NCBI GenBank assembly: GCA_033439795.1 | Contig: JAUTDP010000003.1 | Span: forward strand, 1,054,001-1,118,000 | Reading direction: 5' to 3' | From: Sordaria brevicollis | Lineage: Eukaryota > Ascomycota > Sordariomycetes > Sordariales > Sordariaceae | Length of the DNA: 64,000 nt | In this document: one piece after another, positions 21,705 to 31,647 of the stretch | Position numbering within the stretch: position 1 is the stretch's first letter | Layout of the letters: each line of letters opens with the position of its first letter | Notes under the pieces: generated by a model | The model's database searches: none | Told to the model about the DNA's origin: nothing | Seen by the model: only the letters and a program-made list of their open reading frames with translations | Position numbers and translations under genes: made by a program

Positions 21705-22771
21705 GGGGCTTATCGCAATATTCGAGGGCAGGCTAGTCGTTCGCGAGGTCGGCGGGGTTGTCCAGTTGAGACGGAATTAACTGATTCCAATCTGAGAAAA
21801 GGGAAGAAAACCAACCCAATGGGGAAGATTGCGTGGGTTGGAGGTTGCCATTCTGATTGGTGTCTTCCTTCGTGAAACAGCGAGAGCTCAATGAAACAGA
21901 GATAAAGGAAGTCAACCTGGGAAAAGTCAGGTACCAATCTTGCGACTTGATCGTAACTTAATTTGCTTTCCTTTATTTCACTTCTTGTGACCGAGGTGGG
22001 GGACGAATGTCACCAACAGCTTCTTGACAGCGGTTGGCTTAATTCAGGGCAAGCACAATCCTATGTGTACGCTGCTTGCATATGTGAAGTAGGCAGGTAC
22101 GCTGAGCAGCCCATGACGACTTCCCCCCCAACGCTGGTTTTGCCGTCGAGTTTGAGAATCTATGACAGTGATCCATTGTCAATTTCCAAAAATTGTCGTT
22201 TTCGAACTTGCGTCCCGCTCTCATCTTCGCTCAAAGGAAACATGCCCTGGCTGCCAACGAGCCGCACCCCGGATGCCCAGCCCCCGCTCTTCAAAGGCAG
22301 CAATTTCCCTTTCATGATTCTTCGTGCTTCCCACCAGCCCGCTAGTACAGCGCTTAAACAATGCGATTCAACCGGGGGGGGGGGGGGGGGAAACAAGGAG
22401 AGGAACCATTTTCCATACGATGCTGCTAATCTGAGTGAAGTAGAAAAATCTATCAGAATCTGCCCGCATATCTGATACCCAACAAGCTAAGGTAGACAGT
22501 TGTCCGTCTTTCAGCATCTGTACGCGCCAGAATCGCCAACATGAAAGTTCTGATACGACATAAATTGCGGAGCGTGCCGCACTGACAGATTCGTAAATAA
22601 AATGTGCAGTAGTAGGTAATTTACTTACCGGTTATAACAGCCTGGGCATCCTCATTAGTCTACTCCGGGATAACAACCTGCATACTTCAGGTTGTAAAGT
22701 GGGCGCTATTCTTTGAATACCTAGAGGTATCATACACCTGACAACCACAGGACAAATCTACCGAAGCTAAG
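21705..22771. other. intergenic gap with a 17-G run
   Basis: No supported gene. A homopolymer of 17 G occurs at about 22374-22390. The remainder shows no coding pattern shared with the neighbouring genes. Confidence 0.5.
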
Positions 22772-23170
22772 ATGGGTAGCTGCTGCAGTTGTTGCTGCGA
22801 ACAAAAGAAAGAGGTGAGAATGCTCCTTTACTTCCAGTAACCATCCAACAAGCCCTGCTAACATTGAAGACACCAGTCTGCTGCCCCTTATATTGCTCCT
22901 CCTAGCCAGACTCTAAGCCCTGAGAATGATCATCTAAAAATGATGCCTCAGCCTCAAACACAGGTTAGCCAGCTACCCTCTGCAGCACCTCCATCTTTAC
23001 AAACCTGCTAATACTGGGCATAGCATGTCTACCCTAACCAATTTAGTAACGATGATTTCCCTAACGACCTATGTCTTCCCAACAAGCCTCATCCACCTGA
23101 GCCAGCTCCTCCTGAACCAGCTCTTCCTGTTGCTCGTCGTTTTACTAACGACATCTGCTTGAGCGACTAG
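22772..23170 (+). CDS. small MGSCCSCCC lipidation-type protein, Pro-rich
   Basis: Exons 22772-22813, 22877-22963 and 23024-23170 give 91 residues. Exon 1 encodes MGSCCSCCCEQKKE, with glycine 2 and seven nearby cysteines or serines, a classic pattern for combined myristoylation and palmitoylation. Exon 2 and 3 are Pro-rich (KPHPPEPAPPEPALPVARR). The second intron, GTTAGC to GCATAG with a GCTAATAC branch, removes TAA and TAG codons; if it is not spliced, the protein ends after SLQTC. Both introns are phase 0, as in the neighbouring orphan genes. It lacks their ELRG-like core, so kinship is only by position and exon plan. Confidence 0.5.
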
Positions 23171-23929
23171 CTTGCATTGCCATCCCCTTAATGACCTGTC
23201 CCAAGGAGTCAGGCGGCGTTATGGCACCGTGAGTGAGAAGTGATTGAGGCTTTGAACCCTTAAAGAGGGATGGGAATGGCGTGGATAGTATGGCGGATGG
23301 AGGTGTAGAGGTATCTGGGGGCTTACTCTCAACGCAGTCAATTTGGTCAACACTACATCTGTCAGAATTTGAAACCCAGTGTCTTAGAGCCCTATAAACT
23401 CGGCCCATAGCCCAAGATTATAACTTCAAGGATGTAATCAATGTATAGGCAGCTAGACAACTTATGCTTCCCCGTTTGGTAGACAAGTGTGGCACTTCTA
23501 CCTGCTCCATGTAAAGAGTCATCGACTATTCATATTACAAGATCACGGTCATTTGACATCTTCGGACACCAAAAGCATCCCATCGCTGTACGCCGGTTAC
23601 CTTGCCTTCCTTTCAAGTTGATTTGTCCACTCTGTATATCCCACAAACAAGGTGCTAGCAGCGCTTAACTGCCGCCAGTCGGGTGACTCTGACAGCGCAG
23701 GCTTTCCGAAAGAAACATACACGCTTATGCCTTTTACGCGCTTGGAATATCTGTGTTTTCGGCGAGTGAAGGGCTGCTCTTATATAACGGTATGCGTTCT
23801 CAGCTGGAGCAGATACTGCTTCCCGCGCCAGTTATTCCTTATACCCGTCGATATAATCTCTATACATACTTGCCCTTTTTTCTGTTGCCTTATTCTTCCC
23901 AACCTCAGGCTAGAAATATTTCTTTCAAC
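23171..23929. other. intergenic gap
   Basis: No supported gene. It contains the upstream region of the gene at 23930. Confidence 0.5.
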
Positions 23930-24731
23930 ATGGACTGTTTCAGCTGGGTGAAGAAGAGTTGTCGTTCGGCCTGGCCATACGCACGGAAAGACGGGATTCC
24001 TTGGATACAGGAGGCCAAGAACAAGGTGACTAACTCACTTTTCCTAATTCTTTCCCCCTTCCACTCCCCGTTCGTCGTCTTCACTAGAATAAGCGCTCAC
24101 ATACAGTTCATATCAGCCACCCAACCGCGACGTCTTCGTTCTCTTCAGGTGCACTCACTGTCAACCCGGCGATGAGAACGCATGCCTGCTCCCGCACCCA
24201 CGATGGGCTCCACCGTTGTTAAAAGCGGACGCTGACCGGGATCACCGCAAAATCCTACCGATGGATCCGTTCGGTTATCTACCGGCGGCCCTCCGTACTG
24301 GAACACGCCTGGGCCGGCTGGGAGTATACAAAGTTGAATATGCCACCGAGGATACAAGGGGCAAAGCGCGCTGGAGGCAAGACTTGCAGAAATACATTGT
24401 CATCCCTGGCAACGTCAGAAGACCTACCTTCGATAAACGCAGGATTGTGGAGATCAGGGGACCGCTTTGCCAGGCCAGAGGGGAGGGGGATGCATGTATG
24501 AGGGGGAAGACCGCGGCTGCGCTTGTGCAGTACTTTATGAACATGTGTGTCACGGATAAGAAAGGTCGGGTGTCTGTTGTGGAAATTTTCTTGGACTTGC
24601 AGCGTTATGGAATCCCCATGGAGGATGGCCTGAAGAAGGGACACACCTCGATTGGCGCCACCGAGAACGGACTTCATGAATGCATGATTCTTGAAGTAAA
24701 GGCAAATGGAGAGGGGAAAGAGACGAGTTGA
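23930..24731 (+). CDS. orphan array gene 5 (FRCTHC and VEIRGPLC motifs)
   Basis: Exon 1 (23930-24025) encodes MDCFSWVKKSCRSAWPYARK and ends EAKNK; it has cysteines but not Met-Gly. A phase-0 intron leads to exon 2 (24117-24731), which begins PPNRDVFVLFRCTHCQPGDE. A longer middle region follows, then KRRIVEIRGPLCQARGEGDA, the same motif as ELRGAFC and ELRGVFC in genes 1 and 4. Total about 236 residues. The longest family member here. No catalytic motif or known fold is recognised. The CTHC pair could bind metal, but only one pair is visible. Confidence 0.65.
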
Positions 24732-25494
24732 AGGGCTCGGATATACTGCTTGTAGGGGGGTTTTGTGATAGGTAACATGAGAATAGATCATGGAGGGAGT
24801 ACTCGGTCAGAACTGAACAACTCGGGGACCATTTGGGAATAGAATCGGGTGTTTTAAGTTCACAATGTCAATTGATGTTGGAGTCTGCGCATCAGACCAG
24901 ACACTCTTTCCACGAATTGGATTTGCTCTTGCCAATATTACCAGAGAGCTTAAGGGAAAGAAAGGAAGGAGTGTCGTGTCCGACCCCCTCGACTGCGAAC
25001 GGGGTAGCCGTCATCTTCGTGGCAGATGTCGCCCACTTGGGGCTGCGACGCTTCAAGCCATTGTAGGTGCCAAAGAAGAGAGCGTGGCATGAAACCCAAC
25101 TGCATTGTTGTTGGCTCCCCAACGTCATCGTTCGGTCTACCAACGAAGTAGATAACTGCAAATGGTAGCGCCCTGTGAGATCTGGCTTACAAACACAATA
25201 GTTAATAACCATTGAGCTTTTCTTCAATAAAACAGCAAATTACAGTTATCGCTTTAGAGTTTTCTCACGGAAATATGGAGGTACTTGTCGGTCATTCATT
25301 GTTGACAGACGCCGGTCATACCGGCAATAGCATCGCTCCGTCTCATGATCTGTTGGGGGGGCGACCCTATGAAAGGACAACTTCTGAGACTGAAAATGGC
25401 AGAGGAAGATCAGGAAGAGAATTTTTGTAAGCTCCTCATCATGACCCTCCATCTTCTTTTACCACTTATCAGTGCTAACAGATAGTATGAGTAG
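24732..25494. other. intergenic gap, probable missing first exon
   Basis: No complete gene. Frames from the ATG at 24865 (to 25092) and from 25350 to 25420 are open but do not splice in frame to the exon at 25495. The true first exon of that gene may be here but altered. Confidence 0.4.
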
Positions 25495-25956
25495 GGTTAC
25501 CAACCCAAGCGACACGAGATGCAAATATTCATCACCTGCACCACCAAAGAAGGAGGTCGGATCAAACAGACCTGCCAGGACATCGTCAAACTCAATGGCA
25601 TCCACGAAGCGCACATTTTCTTCGATGCACTCAAGAGATATCGTCGCTGCTGGGCCGAACCTTTCGCCGAGCACTTTGACCTGGCCAATGGCGATTCACC
25701 GCCGCCTCTATTTGAGGTGAAAGTCGATATGTGTAGTGGTACCGGTGCTTCGAGTCTGGCCAAAGATGTTCTTTGGCAGATCTCAGAGATAGCTCAAAGC
25801 GATACGTATGTCGGTCCGAAGTCAGTTGACTTGGAAGATTTGACGGAAAGGTTGAGGAAGAGAAGGTACTGTGCAGACGCTACGTTCGAGCTAGTGATGG
25901 AGGGCGATCACCGGTTGAAGAAGCTTAGGAAGGGTAAGGAGGTTGAGGCTGGATGA
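25495..25956 (+). CDS. orphan array gene 6, first exon not resolved
   Basis: The visible exon starts after GAGTAG (CTAAC branch at 25475) and runs 153 codons to TGA: GYQPKRHEMQIFITCTTKEG, then IHEAHIFFDALKRYRRCWAE, and late RKRRYCADATFELVMEGDHR. The strand-plus-Cys start and the late FELVMEGD resemble the other array genes. In-frame stops lie directly upstream, so either a phase-0 first exon remains to be found or translation starts at the ATG at 25519. Frames with a GTAAGC donor at 25424 end in the wrong phase, so the first exon may have suffered an indel, perhaps in the seven-G run at 25355. Confidence 0.5.
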   Translation, partial: GYQPKRHEMQIFITCTTKEGGRIKQTCQDIVKLNGIHEAHIFFDALKRYRRCWAEPFAEHFDLANGDSPPPLFEVKVDMCSGTGASSLAKDVLWQISEIAQSDTYVGPKSVDLEDLTERLRKRRYCADATFELVMEGDHRLKKLRKGKEVEAG

Positions 25957-27500
25957 TGATACCTTTTCGAGACTGACGTGCGTAGTGAATGGCATGGTGG
26001 CATTAGTCTCCTTTCATTTTTGAGAGAGCAAGCGTTAAGGCTGTCACACGAGGCAAGTCAGATAATGCACATTCCATGAAGAAATTCATGTTGATTGGAA
26101 TTGATGTGTTCGTACCGGTAATTCTTTCAATGAGAAAGGGAGAGAGGCACGGTTGGTTGGCAAGTGGTACAAGTAGTTGGTTGCGGCTGGGCCGATGTAG
26201 AAAAAAACTTGAGAGCAGCGCTCTTCTTGACACCAACACAACGGTACCTCTAGGCAACCGCCGTTCTTTGTACTCGGATGTGATCAAATCACCAACCACA
26301 TCGTCACTTCTTACACTTTGGGAAACCCATTCTGTACGATAGCATCAGAGTCTTTGCTATTGAGGATGGCATCTTGCTTATAATCGAGGGAAGGCGCTAC
26401 TGTCGCATGTCCTTGGCATGGTAGGTCCTTCCCCAAGAACGGCACAGACTGCGAAGGCAGCGAACCCGACCAGCAACCTGAAGACCGACACAAGGGATGC
26501 ATCAGCAAAGCTTCCTACGTGAAGGTGAAACCAGTCAAGCCGGCATATTTACTATTGACAACCACGCAGAAAGTAACCACGGAAAAATCAACAAGCGGCC
26601 CAAAATAGAAATGTCAGAGGAATTGAATAAGACTTCATAAAATCTGTCCCGGATGGTAAGAAACCGCAGGTGGAGCTGAGGGGCAACTTTTGCAAGCTTG
26701 AAGCTTACAGCGAAGGGGATTAAGATTATTCGGAAACGATGAGGCGCCCTGTGTACTCGGCTATGTGTTATAAAAATAGGGATGAAGCAGATTTGTCCTA
26801 TCTTCTCTGGAAACTTCAGAATCCGGCACGTACCTGGACGGGCAGAATTACGACGTCGCCTGTGGATATCTAGGTAGATGATCAGGCAACGGGCATGGCA
26901 GACCAAAACGAGGATGACGTGTTTCGAATCGAGATGCGTTTTGACCCTGTACCAAGAGATGCTGCCGAGAAGTAGGTTGGAGGAGTTGAGGCGATTGAAC
27001 AAGAAGTGGTTTGAGTGTGGGTGTTGGTGTTGGTTATGAAGTGAGGAAGAACATATTTTCTTCCGGGAAAGGGGTTTTGGGGGGTGGGGGTGGATCAAGG
27101 GAGATACGGGACAGGAGAAGGTCGCCGAGATTTGGAAGGGGAGCAACTCAAGTGAAAAGTAGGAAATCGAGTTACCAGACCGAGAAGTCCTCAGAACTCG
27201 ACGCCCGGTTCGAGAAGTGTGGCGTCGGAAGGGAGGCCGAGTATCGTGTACATTGTTCAGAGCCCTTTGTTTGTTGAGTTAGTACACCGGTGTATGGAGA
27301 TAAAGAAAACTCAGCATGCGATGAATGGGTTTGTTGATAGCCCTTACCGTTTGATCCTCATTTGACGTTGCGAAGGGATATAAGCTGGCTATCGACCAGA
27401 CCGTCACCTTCAGTCACCTCTAGCCTCAAGCTTCCTCTTACCTCTATCCTTCAGTTCTAGCCCAAGCGGCCGATCGTGTACATGACACTCACCAGCCGCT
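25957..27500. other. intergenic gap
   Basis: About 1.5 kb with no supported gene. The minus-strand frame at 26535-27146 (203 codons) has no recognisable feature and is probably chance. Confidence 0.45.
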
Positions 27501-28413
27501 ATGGGACAGAGGCATTCCTGCCAAGCCCAGTGCCCTTTCTTTCCTCAAAGGCAAGTCCAAGTCCAGACTCCCAACGAGCCGGCGCCAACTGACCCGTCCT
27601 TGTCACCGCCAACAGCTCGAACACTGTAAAATCCACTTCCGGATTTACATCCTCCGTCCACATCCAACGAAGCCGACCACGGGCTCCAGAGCAATTGAAG
27701 AGAAACCCCTATTGCGTCAAGGTCTCGTATCCTGGCCTAAGCCTGCTGGCAAGACTCTCGAGAAACAGGTCTACATTTCACCTTCTTCTGCCTGTTCTTC
27801 GTTTTCTGCCAACAACCTTCTTCATTTGCCCTTCCAAACCAACCCCACAATACTCACCCACGTCCAGAAATGGGTGGATCCGGACACCCGCTATAATTCC
27901 AAAGGAAAACAGGTGCCCGAGCTACCACTGGCCCTCACGATTGACGCCTACCCTAATTTCTTGAAGCAACTTGCTAGTCAAACGGAATCTGAGGCGCATC
28001 CTGATTTCGAATATGGGATCAAAGAGCGGGAACTGTCCCAAGAAGAGAGCAGGACGATCGACACTGCGATACATCACATCGAGCACCTCATCAAGTCCAC
28101 AGAAATAGCTATTACCAACGCCATAAATAACTCTAATGGCCAGAAAGATATGAAAATGATCAACGTCACAGAGCTTGAGCAGGGTCTTTCTGATATCATG
28201 GAAGCCAGGCCAGAGCTGGGAGTGAGATACTTCTGGGGCTTTCGAGAGCCAATACACGGGTTTAGAGGGCCTGAAAAGGTGTTTGTGAGAAATATGTTTC
28301 GAGATATGATCCCAAGGACAAGGGTGGATATGTTGAGGAAAGAAAACAGACGGATCTGTGAAGGCGGAGGGATCTGTGGATGTGGAAGGCAGGGATGTCG
28401 GTTGTATGGGTGA
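27501..28413 (+). CDS. orphan array gene 7 (MGQRHSCQAQC start), exon model uncertain
   Basis: The ATG at 27501 starts MGQRHSCQAQCPFFPQR, another glycine-2 start with cysteines. The main coding frame runs to TGA at 28413 and is open from at least 27541: CKIHFRIYILRPHPTKP, NPTILTHVQKWVDPDTRYN, a helical HIEHLIKSTEIAITNAIN, and ELGVRYFWGFREPIHGFRGP, which recalls the late aromatic GP motif of genes 2 and 3. Joining the first exon needs a phase-0 intron ending at CCAACAG (27615), but the donors available (GTCCAA, GTCCAG, or GCAAGT in another phase) are poor. The C-terminal exon is well supported; the N terminus is a guess. Confidence 0.5.
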
Positions 28414-29199
28414 ACACTTGGTAGTGAGGGGGGAGCTGAGTAAAGCTGGTGGTGAGGAAAAGGAAAGAATCCCATAACAGGGCCTCTTTTATGATGTAGT
28501 GTGTTGGTACTTGATGAAAGTTTAATGATATTCGGCATGTTGGTTGTGTTGGCTGTTGGTCGTCGTCGTTGGTGGCCGCCCTGCTTTGTTCGGCATGCTG
28601 TGCCTGGGGCAAAGTGCGGGTGAGAATTGCTGCGCGGACACTAGGCGATAACTTCGCCTTGGAGGATGTAAAATGAGTCGAAACCATCTAAAAAGGATTA
28701 CAAGAATATAGAAGATTTGTTGAAGCCGTCATCAATCGCAATTCACCCGATCCCGTTGTGCCCTCTTTCGCCCTGTCAACAATCTCATCGTCGCCAAGTT
28801 CAGGGGTAATTGTTAATGTCATCATTCGCAAACCCTAACCCTTTTACTCACGCCAGCGACCCCTGCCGGGGCTGATCGGGATTTTTTCCAGGCTCGATGT
28901 GGTTGAAAACCAGCAGCGATCGCGGGGCAACTTGTCTCTCGTTTAAAACCAGTTTCTGTTGAGGATGTCTCGAATTTTGGTTGAAGATTTGGAGGCTCAT
29001 GTCTTGGAAAGCTTGCCGATCTGCCGCCCTGGGCTTTGTCTTTGGGAAAATTGTCGGAATCGAGAAGGAGGGGGGGCGGGAGGTATAGGTCGGATCATGA
29101 CGTCGAATTGAAGGTAACTGATGGAGGAGAGCAAGATGTATCCACGATTTTGAATCCGGCGACGATCAACGAAGGAGAGTGGAAGAGTAAAATGAATTA
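28414..29199. other. intergenic gap left of the large element
   Basis: No supported gene. Base composition is still normal; the AT-rich block begins soon after the terminal inverted repeat at 29200. Confidence 0.5.
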
Positions 29200-29230
29200 C
29201 CGTAGAAACTCGCGAAATTTGCAATAGGTC
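29200..29230 (+). repeat. left terminal inverted repeat of the 12.4 kb element
   Basis: Thirty-one bases identical to the complement of 41544-41574, next to a TA dinucleotide. Weaker similarity continues inward (AAATTTAG, TAAGGTAG). Confidence 0.9.
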
Positions 29231-31348
29231 CGTCTCTCTTAGACCGCTGAAATTTAGCATAAGGTAGTATAAGGGGGTGGCGTACTACTAGGCTCAGCCC
29301 GCGTTCTATATAAGTAAATATATATACGTTAAGGCGGAGGTCGTTATATTTAGTCGGCGCTAACCGATTTTAACCGTTTCTACTATATTATATTCGGGGG
29401 GATTTATTCTATTTTATTAGGGAAATTGGCATAATTTTTCTTCCTCTTTTAAGCACCCTAATCAATGCCTCTATTTAGAATAATACCCCTATTTTATTTA
29501 TCCCTATTTCCTAACCCTAATTATAGTATAATATAATGTAATGCTATAGTATTATACCTTAAAAAGCTAAGAATCCTTATTAGGTATATTTTTATTATTT
29601 GTAAATAAATAAAGGATATTAAATATCCAAAGTAAATAATAATAGTATTAACGCTTTCTAAATATTATAAATAATTTTTATAATTTAGATTAATTTAAAA
29701 AAAGTCGTAATTATTTTATCGTCCTTCGAATACTATTATCCCCTAATATAAAGGAGGGATTAAACTTTATAAATTTCGAAAAGTATACTTATTATAAATA
29801 GGTTCGTAAATAAAGCCGTAGGACTATCGAAAACCTTATTAAATTTAATATTAAAGTATATTATTATATTACGGACCTTAGTAAATATTAGGAAAAATAG
29901 GACGATTATTTAAAAACTACGAAATTCTAGTAAGAAGGTTTTATTATTACCTTTCGTTATTAGGACGACGAAAAGGGGGAGGACTATATAATTAATAATA
30001 GCGAATTTATTAAATAAAGTAAAGGTAATAATACTAAAAGTATTGAATTTACTTCTATTAAAAGTAAAGATTCTAATAAGAATAATAAAGAATTTTAATT
30101 ATTTATAATTAAACGGTTAATTATTATTATTATTATTATTATTATAATTCGTATACTTTTAATTTAATTATTAATTCTACTTTTTTAAGCCTTTTTAATT
30201 CCCTTTTTATAAAACCTCCTTCTAAAAGCTTTTCTATTAATTAGGCTTTTATAAAGTAATTATATCGCGCTATAACCGCTTCCTCTACTACTAAACGCCT
30301 TCTCTCCCTTTCCCTAGCAAAGTTATTTCCTTTTAAATAGAAAATAAAACCCGTATTATTTTTATTTTTAGGAATAGCTTTAAAGTCGCTAAATTCGTTA
30401 ATTTCGGTAATAGTTACTTATTACTAATTATCCTAAATTAGGGTATCGGTAAGGATATTTTTAATATAAATAAAATCGTTTTTTAAACCGTCGGGAAAAA
30501 TTGAAATACTATTATTTTTAAAGGATTTAATAATAAAACCTTTTTTTTCAATTTATAAGCGCTAAAAGTAATTATAAACTATTTATATAATTTATACCAC
30601 CTACTCTTATTAATTACTATAATAATATAATAAAATTATTTTCTTTTTTACTTATACCCTTTTATTAAATATTAATATAATTTAATTGGGGTATTCTCTA
30701 TCCTACTATATTTAAAGTCGTTAAATTTCATCCTTTATTATTTATTTAAATCCTTTATTAATATAGGTATTTAAATATTAAAGTAAATTCGTAAAATTAC
30801 TAAGAATAAACGCTATTATAAATTTATTAGGGAAATTTTATTCCTTTTCTTCTTCCTTTTAATTATTATTATTATTAGGGTTTCGAAAATTTTAATTTAT
30901 TTATTAGATTTTTTCTTTAATTAGGGTAAAAGTATAGGATAAGTACGCATTTATAATTAATAATACGTCGTATAATAATTCCTTTAAAATTAATATAAAT
31001 TCCTCCTCTAATTATTTAATAAAGAATTTTTTATTCTAATACCCCTCTTTATTAAAATAGACCGTAACGCTAAATATATAATAATAAACTTCGTTTATAA
31101 AAACCTTACCCTCCCCTTTAAATATAATAATTAATAGAATACGTTAAATTTTATTAATAAAAGGATATAAAATTAACGAATAATACCGTTTACCCTAATT
31201 ATTACGGTCGATTTTAATAATAATAATATTATTACTTTTAAAATTATAAATACGGCTATCGAAATACTTATATAGTATAAAGATTTTATCGAAATTGAAA
31301 ATATAGGAAAGATCGTAATACGTATGTATTCTTAGTAAAATTGGCTAA

Positions 31349-31647
31349 TGATGCGGACGAAAGGATTATATGTACATATACCAGATTTGTTAGATAGGAA
31401 ACATAGCATACCATAGGCGCCATGCCCTGGCAGGACCCGCTAGCCGGCAAACTAACAGGCGTATACCTAGTAGGTGCTCGCCGGGCGCGGTCGAAGACCC
31501 ACCTTAAACTACGCGTTATTTAATAGTCGGGTTGAATTTTTGAAAAAGGATTCCTATAGGCGTTAATCTACGGCTCCCTTCTTGCTTTTATATCATCTTC
31601 TTTTAATATTATAAATTACTATAACGTATCGTAGTATTACCCTATTA
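31349..31647 (+). repeat. 5' LTR of the gypsy element
   Basis: Begins TGATGCGGACGAAAGG and ends CCCTATTA (probably CCCTATCA before RIP). It keeps more G+C than the interior. Confidence 0.88.

Noticed and set aside
22981..23023. RIP-type nonsense mutations (TAA, TAG) in the MGSCCSCCC gene
   Set aside because: A branch site and CATAG acceptor make a spliced intron the simpler explanation.
26535..27146. 203-codon minus-strand frame
   Set aside because: Composition like antisense of non-coding sequence; no introns or conserved features.
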